Notes: generated by a model from the sequence alone, not told the origin. Numbered from the stretch's first letter, positions 1 to 7,685 are shown. The stretch is 64,000 bases of DNA from Gammaproteobacteria bacterium 45_16_T64 (GCA_002162955.1 MABD01000042.1:1-64000), one strand, 5' to 3'. Program-made: numbers and translations.

Positions 1-55
1 AGGACACTGCCCTTTCACGGCAGTAACGGGGGTTCGAGTCCCCCTGGGGACGCCA
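1..55 (+). tRNA. tRNA-Glu(TTC), 3' part
   Basis: The 3' two-thirds of a tRNA-Glu; the 5' end lies before the window. The anticodon stem CTGCC/GGCAG (7-11/19-23) encloses the loop CTTTCAC, with anticodon TTC at 14-16. The T arm (GGGGG TTCGAGT CCCCC) and the encoded CCA (53-55) follow. It resembles E. coli tRNA-Glu closely. It borders an accessory region, which fits tRNA genes as common integration sites, although no repeated copy of its 3' end was seen elsewhere in the window. Confidence 0.95.
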
Positions 56-64
56 CTATTCAAT

Positions 65-95
65 AAAAAAGCCGAGCTTTTAGCTCGGCTTTTTT
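65..95 (+). terminator. Rho-independent terminator after tRNA-Glu
   Basis: The perfect 7-bp stem GCCGAGC (71-77)/GCTCGGC (83-89) has a 5-nt loop, an A run on the left and a T run on the right, so it could act in both directions. Confidence 0.9.
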
Positions 96-106
96 ATGCC
101 TGAAAT

Positions 107-823
107 TTGGTCAATTTATTTTGGGCTCTATATGGGCTATGTACAACTCAGTTTTATGTGTGTTTAGCCTATGCTCTCTACTTGGGGTATTCTGGACTGG
201 CTCCCCTGAACCATTGGTATCTATTGATCGAACGTCTAATTCAAGATTGGAAGGCTCAATTTGGCGACCAGCTAATGCCTACAGCTCATTTTAACAAAGA
301 GCTTAACGACTACCTCGTCGAACAAAAACGACAGAATCGTTATTGGAGCAGGGGTGTTGTTAAATACGGTGTCAAAGGAGAGGAGTTTAAGCATGTATTT
401 GTGCTTGACGGAGGCTGGAGACAATGTTTTGGTGCGGGGCTGGGTGAAGTGGCCCGCCAAGAAGAAGAGGGGCGTTTGTATTATGTTGCAATGACTAGTG
501 CTGTCGACCAGTTGATTGTTTTTAGCCTCAGTGAGGGAAGCAATCCGTATTTGGTATTGTTGGATATAAATAATTGCCGTGATATATATAGCAGCGAAAG
601 TGAAAGGCTCGCTTCGCTCACTCAATTCTATACCACAGATTTAAGCCAGATTAATTTAAGCTATGCTGCCAAAGTGGGTACGCAACACCTAAAACATAAC
701 GTGTTACAGGGTTTGCTGGTTGGAGATACTGTTGATGTGGATTCGGATATTGGAGGGAAGATATTTATCCGGAGTCAGGGGGGAAATTGCTTGTTTGTCT
801 GTTGCAGGAAAGCTGAAAATTGA
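107..823 (+). pseudogene. C-terminal remnant of a RecQ/UvrD-type helicase
   Basis: The 238-codon frame opens at a weak TTG and has no ribosome binding site or plausible protein N-terminus. Its middle matches the C-terminal region of large RecQ-family helicases that carry a UvrD-like tail. A decayed motif reads VKGEEFKHVFVLDGGW where the family has roughly KGLEFDHVVVLDGGW, and a helicase motif VI-like stretch EEEGRLYYVAMTS replaces the usual EERRLYYVAMTR. The end (NLSYAAKV...LLVGDTVDV) also follows the family pattern. The Walker A and DEAD regions and all other N-terminal motifs are absent, and the Arg of motif VI is lost (MTS for MTR). I read it as a 5'-truncated, non-functional relic. It sits directly after the tRNA and upstream of the HIT and HNH genes on the same strand. 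Family assignment is from memory of the motifs. Confidence 0.65.
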
Positions 824-1008
824 GGCACTATTGCCTATTATTTCTCAAGCAAAAGTCATTGCTTTAGTGCGGCGTAAGACAAATCCAGAGAGTAAATAAG
901 ATAAGGGCAACACCCAAGTCTTCAATCCCAATATCTCAGTAACAAGGTTGTGAATGTGGAGAGGCTAGCGCATTGCTCTTTATTGAAATTAAACCAAGGC
1001 AATACTAA

Positions 1009-1380
1009 ATGAACTGCATTTTCTGCAATATCGAACAGTCAAGAATCATCGACCAAGATGCATTTTTCTTTGTTATTCGTGATGGTTACCCGGTAACGGA
1101 AGGGCATTCTCTTTTCATACCGTACCGCCACGCGTTAACCTGGTTTGATTTAACATCGGAGGAGCACGCAGCTCTCAATGCCTTGCTCACTAAGCAGAAA
1201 AAGCTATTGCAAGAAGCTGATAATACTATCACCGGTTTTAATATTGGAATGAACTGCGGCGAAGATGCCGGTCAATCAGTGATGCATTGTCATATCCACC
1301 TGATACCTCGCCGAAAAGGGGATATGGAAGACCCTAAAGGTGGTGTAAGAGGGGTGATTCCCCATAAGCAGAAATACTAA
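1009..1380 (+). CDS. HIT family protein
   Basis: A 123-residue histidine-triad protein: nucleotide hydrolase or transferase fold. The signature HCHIHL is at residues 93-98 (His93, His95, His97), followed by IPRRKGD. The N-terminal CIFCNIE carries the Cys pair common in HIT proteins. Length is normal for a single-domain HIT. The ATG start has little Shine-Dalgarno. The HNH nuclease gene begins 33 nt downstream (18 nt if the TTG start is used), so the two are probably co-transcribed. The substrate is unknown; the pairing with a nuclease suggests a role in nucleic-acid or nucleotide processing, perhaps defence. Confidence 0.85.
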   Translation: MNCIFCNIEQSRIIDQDAFFFVIRDGYPVTEGHSLFIPYRHALTWFDLTSEEHAALNALLTKQKKLLQEADNTITGFNIGMNCGEDAGQSVMHCHIHLIPRRKGDMEDPKGGVRGVIPHKQKY

Positions 1381-1413
1381 TATTAATGTCTATAAGAATT
1401 GTTCGAGTTAACC

Positions 1414-2382
1414 ATGCCCAGTGAATCCCTACAAATTGCGTTTATCCAATATATATCGCGTTTATTCAAAGAGGGTGATTTCTCGGCGACTTATAAATTT
1501 GCCTTTATGAATGCCTTGGCGGATATCTCTATTGAAAGTGGTTTAGAAGAGCATCTGGTAATACCGGTAAGGCATATTACAGAGAAAATGATTGAGTTGT
1601 ATTGGGAGCAAGCTAGACCTTTTTCCGGTAAGGAGAGATTCCTTTGTCAAAATACAGGGACGCAGGCCGCAATGATATCCCGTATTATTGCGGTGCAAGA
1701 TACCGGCGTGTCACTCGGGGAGTTTAAACGCGATAACGTGGGTTTTGATAAATTTGTGACTTCGGTAAATAAGTTTGTGGTGACTGGCCCCTTATGGCGT
1801 TTGCAGATACTGTCAGATACACCAGAAGAGTTTTTGTACAAGAAGCACAACGGCAATCAATCAATTCAACTTAATAGCCATATCCAACAATGCTTTCATA
1901 TCTATTATGATCTGGTTATTTCCCTTACTAGAGACCGCTGGCAGCAGAAGATCAGAAGTATACCGGTCAATTTTGAGTTGGTTGGTAAAAAGGGTGATTT
2001 GGAGAATTTCTTATTTGGTTGCCAACGAAAGAGCCTAAATAAAGCTAGGGATGTTTACCTTGATATTCAAAAGGGCCAGTGTTTCTATTGTCAAAAACCA
2101 CTGAAAGATGATGTTGCGGTTGATCATTTCATTCCCTGGGCGAGATATCCTAACGATTTAGGGCATAACTTTGTGCTTGCTCATACGTCGTGTAATAGTC
2201 GTAAAAAGGATTATCTACCATCCCTTGAGCATCTTGGGCGTTGGAAGGTGCAAAATATTGAAAAGCATGGGGATGAGATTAGTGAACGGTTGGCCGCTTA
2301 TTTTTTATGTGATGCTGGGCGGTCGTTGTCTGTAGTTGGTTGGGCGTATGAGGTGAACGCAGGTAAGTTGTGGGTGAGCTGA
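1414..2382 (+). CDS. HNH endonuclease
   Basis: 322 residues from the ATG at 1414; a TTG at 1399 would add five residues. The C-terminal third is an HNH nuclease domain: zinc-binding CFYC (Cys223, Cys226), catalytic VDHFIPW (Asp237, His238), HNF (His251, Asn252) and the closing TSCNSRKKD. The N-terminal ~200 residues are helical (FKEGDFSATYKFAFMNALADI) and do not match a domain I can name; they may recognise the target. It directly follows the HIT gene, and the pair lies after the helicase remnant, which hints at a former helicase-HIT-HNH cassette. Nuclease activity is inferred from the motifs. Confidence 0.8.
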   Translation: MPSESLQIAFIQYISRLFKEGDFSATYKFAFMNALADISIESGLEEHLVIPVRHITEKMIELYWEQARPFSGKERFLCQNTGTQAAMISRIIAVQDTGVSLGEFKRDNVGFDKFVTSVNKFVVTGPLWRLQILSDTPEEFLYKKHNGNQSIQLNSHIQQCFHIYYDLVISLTRDRWQQKIRSIPVNFELVGKKGDLENFLFGCQRKSLNKARDVYLDIQKGQCFYCQKPLKDDVAVDHFIPWARYPNDLGHNFVLAHTSCNSRKKDYLPSLEHLGRWKVQNIEKHGDEISERLAAYFLCDAGRSLSVVGWAYEVNAGKLWVS

Positions 2383-2871
2383 GGGCGATTTGAGTGAGAT
2401 TTCGGTTAGGGCTTTTTGCTTTACAAAACAATTTCCGATAAATGCGCTGACATAACCCAAGTTAACATTGCGTCAACTACCTATTGAACCGAATACAATT
2501 CATGTTTTGGCTCATTTTGTGAGCAAAGTAGGCGTGCTATTCGGTTCAGGTGTGAGAAGCGGGCTTGATAACGACACAAAATACACAAATATGAGATAAG
2601 AGGCTATGGGGATAGATGATACCCCGCAATGGATCTGTTGGCCACCTATGTGAGGTGTTTCAGCTTCAAAGGAGATTGTTGGGTAAGCTAGAGCGCGTTA
2701 CAAAGGAGGCTGACTTGGGTGTTTTGTGGAGTTTAATTGAGTGAAGCGTTGCATACATAGTGATAAATAGGTATCTAGCGTATTAACGCCATCAGTTTTT
2801 TTAATTTTTGCCTAATATTTTTGTCTTTGACCTGTCTTTGTGGTATATCAATTCGAAATGGAAGTGAAGTT
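2383..2871. other. Intergenic region with repeat copy A
   Basis: 489 bases with no credible gene. It contains repeat copy A. No clear terminator follows the HNH gene. The sequence GGAAGTGAAG just before 2872 is the ribosome binding site of the next gene. Confidence 0.6.
2474..2549. repeat. Short repeat, copy A (full form)
   Basis: A perfect 11-bp inverted repeat, TGAACCGAATA (2485-2495) and TATTCGGTTCA (2538-2548), encloses 42 nt that contain a smaller hairpin (GCTCA 2510-2514/TGAGC 2520-2524). Its left end (AACTAC..TTGAACCGAATACAA) recurs in copy C, and its right end (GGCGTGCTATTCGGTTCA) recurs in copy B. Confidence 0.65.
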
Positions 2872-3237
2872 ATGTCCGATATAACAGAAATGATGTCAGA
2901 TACCGATGTGCTGCTTGATGCGCGAAGCCTTGATGCGGTGGCAAAAATCAATGACATGATTGACCAATCAGGAAGGATGCCTATGTTGCTCGCTGTTGCT
3001 CATTTCTTCGGTTGGGCTGAAAAGAATTTGGGCGGACCGTTAAAAGTATCTATAGAAGATTGGAATGGGTTTGCAAGGGCTATGAACGGCATTAAGATAA
3101 TACGGTTACATTCAATGCTTCAAATTGCACAATTACAGCAGGCCAGATTCACCTTGAACGGTGGCAATGGACAGTATGACTTTTGGCAGAATGTGTCGAG
3201 ATCTCTCCATAAAGCTAAAATGGGGGCTGCAAGATGA
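2872..3237 (+). CDS. Hypothetical protein, 121 residues
   Basis: Start chosen at the ATG at 2872 because GGAAGTGAAG lies just upstream; the open frame extends further 5' without a better start. The product (MSDITEMMSDTDVLLDARS...) is soluble, mostly helical, acidic at the N-terminus and basic at the C-terminus, with no signal peptide. I do not recognise the family. Its stop overlaps the start of the MORN lipoprotein gene (ATGA at 3234-3237), so the two are translationally coupled. Confidence 0.65.
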   Translation: MSDITEMMSDTDVLLDARSLDAVAKINDMIDQSGRMPMLLAVAHFFGWAEKNLGGPLKVSIEDWNGFARAMNGIKIIRLHSMLQIAQLQQARFTLNGGNGQYDFWQNVSRSLHKAKMGAAR

Positions 3238-3686
3238 GACTGTTTATTCTGATGTTGTCACTGGTGATGATTGGGTGTGTTAATGCAGAAGCGCCCTATA
3301 AATTCATGAGTGAAAAGAACGCTGCTGGCTATACGGGTGAAGTCATCATGCAGAGTGTTAAGTCATGGCGTTATGTTGGCTCGATTAAAAATGGTAAGCC
3401 CCATGGTCATGGTGTGAAAATACTTGAAAGTGGCATGGTGATTTATGGTGAATGGGTCGAGGGTGAGTTGAATGGTAATGGTGCTATGTATACACCAGCT
3501 CCGTTTGGTGGCTTAACGGCAGGAGCTTATAAGCAGAATGAAGTTGTTGGTGATGCTGTGCTTATCATTGAGGGTGAAGCAATTGAAGGTCCCTTTGGTA
3601 AATTTGGTGTTCCTCATGGTAAAGCGATGTGTTCAAAAGATGGCGTAAAAAAAGCGTGTGAATTTAATCATGGCGAAAAGATTTAG
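3234..3686 (+). CDS. MORN-repeat lipoprotein
   Basis: 150 residues. A signal peptide ends in the lipobox LVMIGC (Cys at about residue 15), so the protein is probably lipid-anchored in the envelope. The body contains MORN-like repeats: SIKNGKPHGHGVKILESG, then YGEWVEGELNGNGAMY, then a degenerate unit ending GKFGVPHGKAM. MORN repeats form beta-hairpin stacks, but in bacteria they rarely reveal a function. It is coupled by a 4-nt overlap to the preceding gene and is followed by an intrinsic terminator. Confidence 0.75.
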   Translation: MRLFILMLSLVMIGCVNAEAPYKFMSEKNAAGYTGEVIMQSVKSWRYVGSIKNGKPHGHGVKILESGMVIYGEWVEGELNGNGAMYTPAPFGGLTAGAYKQNEVVGDAVLIIEGEAIEGPFGKFGVPHGKAMCSKDGVKKACEFNHGEKI

Positions 3687-3720
3687 TAAGAAAGGGATTC
3701 TCTGAAAAATGCCTTATATT

Positions 3721-3755
3721 AAAGCCCCAAACTGAAAAGTTATCGGGCTTTTTTT
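3721..3755 (+). terminator. Rho-independent terminator
   Basis: AAAGCCC (3721-3727) pairs with GGGCTTT (3745-3751). An inner AACT/AGTT pairing and a T run follow the MORN lipoprotein gene. Confidence 0.75.
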
Positions 3756-4232
3756 ATACCCTATTTTTACCTCTTTCTGTGTGCTTAGACTAGAATCTCG
3801 ACCTAATAAGTTGGGGTTTTCTTTTCTATGACTGAAAAACTTCGATAGCAAATCCTTGCGGAAACTACACGTTGAGCCAAATTGGCGTGCTATTTGATTC
3901 AATTCCAGGAATTGTTATGCCGTTCAATGTGTTTAAAGCATTGAAATGTGACGTATATTTAGCTCTATTCTTTGGGGGTGGTTCTGTGAGGGCGGCTTCA
4001 GGTAGTGCTGTCTTATTGGATGTTAACAAGCCGCTTTAATCTTGACCCCGCGAATGTATACAAAACCTCAAAGGCTTTGTCGCTGTAACTGTCAGACTCA
4101 CAGCGCCTGCTGGCGCCATTGTTAAATCCCAAGCTGTGACAGTAGCCAACGAAATATTGAGCGTAGTAGCGTTCCTGGGTAGCTACAAGCCTCCCTGTGC
4201 TGTTATTAATATCTTTGAAATCATAAAAACTG
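3756..4232. other. Intergenic region with repeat copy B
   Basis: About 480 bases without a convincing gene. It holds repeat copy B. A 160-codon minus-strand frame covers 4013-4495, and a 40-codon plus-strand frame starts at 3917; neither has supporting features. Confidence 0.5.
3855..3902. repeat. Short repeat, copy B (deleted centre)
   Basis: The imperfect inverted repeat TTGAGCCAAAT (3872-3882)/ATTTGATTCAA (3892-3902) has a 9-nt loop. The left flank GAAACTACACGTTGA (3861-3875) is identical to copy C. The right part GGCGTGCTATTTGATTCA matches copy A at 16 of 18 positions. The central ~30 nt of copy A are missing. Confidence 0.65.
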
Positions 4233-4499
4233 ATGGGATACAGGGTGTCGAGAAGGGGGCTGAGTTGCGCTATTACGTCAGGATTCAGCATTGGTGTTTT
4301 GGTTGGAGTAGTTATTCTATATGTTGTTTCCTTCCTAATGTGGCCAAACAATCGTGACAGGAAGCGTGATAGCTTTGACCCCTTTGATGCTTTAGAGATA
4401 ATTATAGAAATGCCATATCGAGCGATATCTTTACTATTTCGGTCATTTTCTCGTTCTAGGTCAGGCAAGGGTGGCACAGACATTGATTTCGACATATAA
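4233..4499 (+). CDS. Small membrane protein, hypothetical
   Basis: 88 residues with one clear membrane segment (about 16-37, GFSIGVLVGVVILYVVSF), then a basic stretch (NNRDRKRD), an amphipathic helix and an acidic C-terminus ending DIDFDI. The first ~12 residues are basic, and the true start may be a little inside the frame. The GNAT gene begins 12 nt downstream on the same strand, which supports this frame over the overlapping minus-strand ORF. Family not recognised. Confidence 0.4.
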   Translation: MGYRVSRRGLSCAITSGFSIGVLVGVVILYVVSFLMWPNNRDRKRDSFDPFDALEIIIEMPYRAISLLFRSFSRSRSGKGGTDIDFDI

Positions 4500-4511
4500 A
4501 AAATATGGTAG

Positions 4512-5033
4512 ATGAAAATTCAGACCATAGAGCCTAGAACAGAGCGTCTTCAACTTCGTCAATGGGCGTGTCGTGATCGTGACTCATTTGCAGCTATGTC
4601 TGCTGGCCCTCAAATGTTGGAGTTCTTTCCTGGCAGCCTAAATAGGTCGGAGAGTGATGCTATTGTTGATACTTGTGAGGGTCTAATCTCCGAAAGGGGT
4701 TTGGGGGGGTGGGCGGCCGAGCTTCTTGAGGCTAGAGAGTTTATCGGTTTTATTGGGTTACACATACCACATGAAGAATTACCGCCATCGCCATGCGTGG
4801 AAATTCTCTGGAGATTAGCACCATCACACTGTGGATATGGATATGCCACAGAGGGAGTCACTGCTTCTCTTGACGTAGGATTTAAGCCGCTTGATCTAAC
4901 AGAAATTGTGTTTTTCGCTGTTCCGAGTAACCATCGTTCTCGTGCGGTGATGGAGAGGCTTAAAATGACCTCTCATAACTCAAGGGTGCAAAAAGCTTTC
5001 TATTTGAATCCTACTAAACTATTAGGTAGTTAG
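4512..5033 (+). CDS. GNAT N-acetyltransferase (RimJ/RimL-like)
   Basis: 173 residues of the GNAT_3 family, which transfers acetyl from acetyl-CoA to an amine. Seen: the opening RTERLQLRQW, the acceptor-side EILWRLAPSHCGYGYATEG in the position of the acetyl-CoA loop (usual form GRGYATEA), and the late VPSNHRSRAVMERL. After MERLKMT the usual C-terminal strand with a ..LYRL ending is replaced by an unrelated 20-residue tail. The C-terminus may therefore have been altered by frameshift or recombination. Substrate unknown. Confidence 0.75.
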   Translation: MKIQTIEPRTERLQLRQWACRDRDSFAAMSAGPQMLEFFPGSLNRSESDAIVDTCEGLISERGLGGWAAELLEAREFIGFIGLHIPHEELPPSPCVEILWRLAPSHCGYGYATEGVTASLDVGFKPLDLTEIVFFAVPSNHRSRAVMERLKMTSHNSRVQKAFYLNPTKLLGS

Positions 5034-5229
5034 AGTAAGGTTTGGGAAATGCTTTGCATCGATTTGTTGATGCATTCCAGCTGCTGGAATCTGACAGATG
5101 GTTCTCGAACTAAGCGATGGATAAGTGGTCATAACCGTGTGTAGGCGGGTCTTGTGGCTTTATCTATTTAAGTTAAGTAAAATCGCTGCTCGTTTAAGTA
5201 TTTCGAATCACGTTAATTAAGGAAGATTT

Positions 5230-5745
5230 ATGCCTGTTTTTAAGCGCTTTCTCACGTTGTTCTCATTAGTTTCTGCTTTAGTCTTGTCTACTGGCTGCGT
5301 AGCTGCTGATTTGGTGGTTTCAGATAAGCTTGTGATAAAATATACGGAGCCAAAGCTAATAGCACACACATCAAACAGCCTTATCCTCAAATACAATAAT
5401 TGGTGGTTCTCCCATGATGTCGTTGATGGAGAGAGAATGTATCCGGGAATGGATCTATCCGATCAGCTTCCGGTATTCATTCGATCGATATTCGACCCCA
5501 AAATTAGAAAAAGCCTTGCACCCGAGCTGTCTTTGTTATCCGAGGAGCAGGCCAAAGCATTTGGTATTACCGACGGTAATGTGAAACGTGAGAAGCGTGG
5601 TACAGCTGAATTGATGGCCGTATACGATGAGAAATCAAAGCGAGGTGACATTTATGTTATCGAAGAGCGTATGATTCAACACGTTGAAATATCCGGTAAT
5701 GCTGCTGAGTTTGCTGAATTGATGGGCAATATCAAGGAGCGGTAG
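5230..5745 (+). CDS. Lipoprotein, hypothetical
   Basis: 171 residues. The start at 5230 has a good site (AAGGAAGA, 4 nt away). The signal peptide ends with lipobox LSTGC (Cys about residue 23), indicating a lipid-anchored envelope protein. The mature part is mixed alpha/beta with no motif I recognise. The next gene starts 3 nt after its stop, so they form an operon. Confidence 0.7.
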   Translation: MPVFKRFLTLFSLVSALVLSTGCVAADLVVSDKLVIKYTEPKLIAHTSNSLILKYNNWWFSHDVVDGERMYPGMDLSDQLPVFIRSIFDPKIRKSLAPELSLLSEEQAKAFGITDGNVKREKRGTAELMAVYDEKSKRGDIYVIEERMIQHVEISGNAAEFAELMGNIKER

Positions 5746-5748
5746 TAA

Positions 5749-6069
5749 ATGGATTTGTATGAAAAGCAGGATTTACAAGAATTCTTGGTTTTTTTGTTTG
5801 GTAAGCAGGCAAAGAACTGGCCGATGAATGAAGGTATCTTCAATCTCACTTACGAGTTAGTAGAGGAATCTTCATCATGTTCAAGTGCGATGGATTATGT
5901 GCCGAGACCAGTACCTTACGGTACCAATCCATTTAAGTGGCTCACAAAACAAGCGAGAGAGGCTTTCGTTAGAGAGCTTAAGGATAACAAAGAGCAGTAC
6001 GTTGTTTGCCTTAGAGCAGCTGCTGTTAGAATGGTAAGGCGCTTCCAGATGGAGTCTATGGGCGTTTAG
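5749..6069 (+). CDS. Hypothetical protein, 106 residues
   Basis: A cytoplasmic-looking, helical protein (MDLYEKQDLQEFLVFLFGKQ...) that starts 3 nt after the lipoprotein stop and is probably co-translated with it. The central PRPVPYGTNPFKWLTKQAREAF looks like a partner-binding loop and helix, but I do not recognise the family. A role tied to the lipoprotein is only a guess from spacing. Confidence 0.6.
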   Translation: MDLYEKQDLQEFLVFLFGKQAKNWPMNEGIFNLTYELVEESSSCSSAMDYVPRPVPYGTNPFKWLTKQAREAFVRELKDNKEQYVVCLRAAAVRMVRRFQMESMGV

Positions 6070-6091
6070 GTTTATTAGCTTAGGGTTCTGG

Positions 6092-6283
6092 ATCTTTTCT
6101 ATTTTTACCACGTTTCAACAAAGGGGGGGGCAACAAGCTACCCTCTGCCATTTCCTAAAAAGTATTGTCCCGTCTAGTCATTTGAAGGTGTATGAAAAGG
6201 TCGGTGGCGGTGATGCTTGGGCGAGGGAACAAATGGATAGATATAGGAAGTTGGGGTTCTTTGAATTTATGGGTGTGCCTTGA
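6092..6283 (+). pseudogene. Possible C-terminal gene remnant
   Basis: An open frame without a usable start ends at the TGA at 6281. Its last ~30 residues (VYEKVGGGDAWAREQ then MDRYRKLGFFEFMGVP) have a protein-like composition, while the upstream part crosses an 8-G homopolymer (6123-6130) where a frameshift could have occurred. The original family is unknown. Confidence 0.25.
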
Positions 6284-6357
6284 AGTGGGGAAGGGAGGAT
6301 TGGTATGCTAGCTATTTATTGGGTGGATTCAACTAGGAAATAAGGAAGCAGGGCGTA

Positions 6358-6561
6358 GTGAAAATTGATGAAGTGATTATAGATGATGCGATTATAGATG
6401 AAATGGATATTGCTGAATGTATTGAGGAGATTCTTAAGGATGCTCCCCCTAAGGAAATACAGCAACAGATGGTTGATATGGTAAAACGATTAACTGATAT
6501 AGGTGTTCCTGAGTCAGAAGCGACAAAGTTGGTATTTGAGAAGATAGAAAGAAAACACTGA
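6358..6561 (+). CDS. Small acidic protein, hypothetical
   Basis: 67 residues from a GTG with upstream GGAAGCAGGG. The sequence is acidic and helical (VIIDDAIIDEMDIAECIEE), with a second half (VDMVKRLTDIGVPESEATKLVFEK) that resembles a UBA-like helical bundle in pattern only. No signal peptide or membrane segment. Family not recognised. Confidence 0.45.
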   Translation: MKIDEVIIDDAIIDEMDIAECIEEILKDAPPKEIQQQMVDMVKRLTDIGVPESEATKLVFEKIERKH

Positions 6562-6622
6562 TTTTGTTTGGCAGTGCGCACTAAGTCCTCTCTAAGTTAC
6601 CCCCCTACTGGAGGAATAAATC

Positions 6623-7366
6623 ATAAAAACGCTCGTAGTAACATTGGCGGTAATCATAGCCAGCATTTCATTGTGCTCCTTAATCTTGTACCTGGGGTTT
6701 AGCTCCAACATGCGTCCTTCGTTTACGGTGTCTAAATCCACTTTATTGAAGCCTGAATTCACTTTCGATAAATTTATGTACAAAGCTGGAAGTAGTTTTA
6801 TCGTGAGTCATGAGGGGAGTGTTTTTCTACTAACTGCCCATCACTTATTCGGCCCTGCTGCGGGTCTAAATAAGCGGTATTCTAGCAAAGAACTGGCCTC
6901 GCTTACTCCTTCAGTCAGGGCTTTTCTCTTCGACAGTGGCGAGTTGCATACAGAGTCGAAGCAATTTATTCCCCTCAATGATGACACTGAATACAAAAGG
7001 GGCGATGCTACGCAGGATTTGGCTATATTTAAAATTGATAATACGCCGTTGGATTCACTCACACTTGCCGTAACCGCGCCTTCAAAAGGTGATGTTGTCT
7101 ACTTATATGCTCGACTTAAAAATGACTCTGTAGATGACACGCTATTGCACAGTGCAACCGTTACAGAATCGAGTGGAAAAATTCTTGAATATCGGTATCA
7201 CAACCGTTTTCTAGATCCTAGGGCCAGAAGTGGAGCTCCCGTCTTAAATCAATCTGGCGAAGTAGTGGGATTAAATGTTACCGCAGCGGGGGTCCCAATA
7301 TTTAACTGGAAGGGTAGAGCCAACCCATTGTCATCGATTAGACATTTGCTGGGTGTAAGCCTTTAG
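6623..7366 (+). CDS. Trypsin-like serine protease, membrane-anchored
   Basis: An N-terminal membrane helix (TLAVIIASISLCSLILYLGF) is followed by a chymotrypsin-fold domain. Numbered from the ATA at 6623, candidate triad residues are His73 or His74 in LLTAHHLFG, Asp132 in QDLAIFKID, and Ser203 in ARSGAPVLNQSGEVVGL. The serine context (RSGAPV) lacks the usual GN/DSG. I place the start at ATA 6623 because a strong GGAGGA (6609-6615 region) sits 7-8 nt upstream and no ATG is available. The TTG at 6644 would have no ribosome site and would cut the helix. The catalytic domain would face the periplasm. The target is unknown. Confidence 0.6.
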   Translation: MKTLVVTLAVIIASISLCSLILYLGFSSNMRPSFTVSKSTLLKPEFTFDKFMYKAGSSFIVSHEGSVFLLTAHHLFGPAAGLNKRYSSKELASLTPSVRAFLFDSGELHTESKQFIPLNDDTEYKRGDATQDLAIFKIDNTPLDSLTLAVTAPSKGDVVYLYARLKNDSVDDTLLHSATVTESSGKILEYRYHNRFLDPRARSGAPVLNQSGEVVGLNVTAAGVPIFNWKGRANPLSSIRHLLGVSL

Positions 7367-7392
7367 GGTCTTCTGCAATGACCTAAGGCGAC

Positions 7393-7424
7393 CTTGTAGA
7401 AACTACACGTTGAACCGAATACAA
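7393..7424. repeat. Short repeat, copy C (left end only)
   Basis: GAAACTACACGTTGA is shared with copy B, and TTGAACCGAATACAA is shared with copy A. The right arm seen in A and B is missing. Confidence 0.55.
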
Positions 7425-7487
7425 CCTTGTTGGCCATAAGGTTTAGCATAAAGATTTAGGTGATGTGCAATTAAGGTTGGATTAAAC

Positions 7488-7658
7488 ATGTACGAAAAAT
7501 ATGGATGTTATATCAATCGTTCCCTTTCAATGTTAGTGGCAATTTATGGGGTTGTTGAGAAAGGTAGCGATCATGTTTTTCGGTTTCTGGCTGTTTATTT
7601 GGTCATCATTCCTTGTATTTGGTTTCCTGAAAAAAATGAACAGCTTAATGGCAGGTAG
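7488..7658 (+). CDS. Very small membrane protein, hypothetical
   Basis: A 56-codon frame from the ATG at 7488 to a TAG ending at 7658. The product has a weakly hydrophobic start and a clear hydrophobic segment (FRFLAVYLVIIPCIWF, about residues 33-48) followed by a charged tail. AAGG lies 16 nt upstream, so the ribosome site is weak. Nothing identifies its family. Confidence 0.35.
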   Translation: MYEKYGCYINRSLSMLVAIYGVVEKGSDHVFRFLAVYLVIIPCIWFPEKNEQLNGR

Positions 7659-7685
7659 GGTATATCAAGGGTTGCGGTGCTGACA

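Noticed and set aside
4013-4495. 160-codon minus-strand ORF
   Set aside because: It overlaps the small membrane protein frame, which is followed 12 nt later by the GNAT gene on the plus strand. It has no ribosome site or recognisable domain. It remains a weak alternative.
2474-7424. Repeats A-C as integron attC sites
   Set aside because: GTTGAAC-type strings fit the attC core, but no matching RYYYAAC site with the right spacing exists, no integrase is present, and cassettes are not tightly packed.
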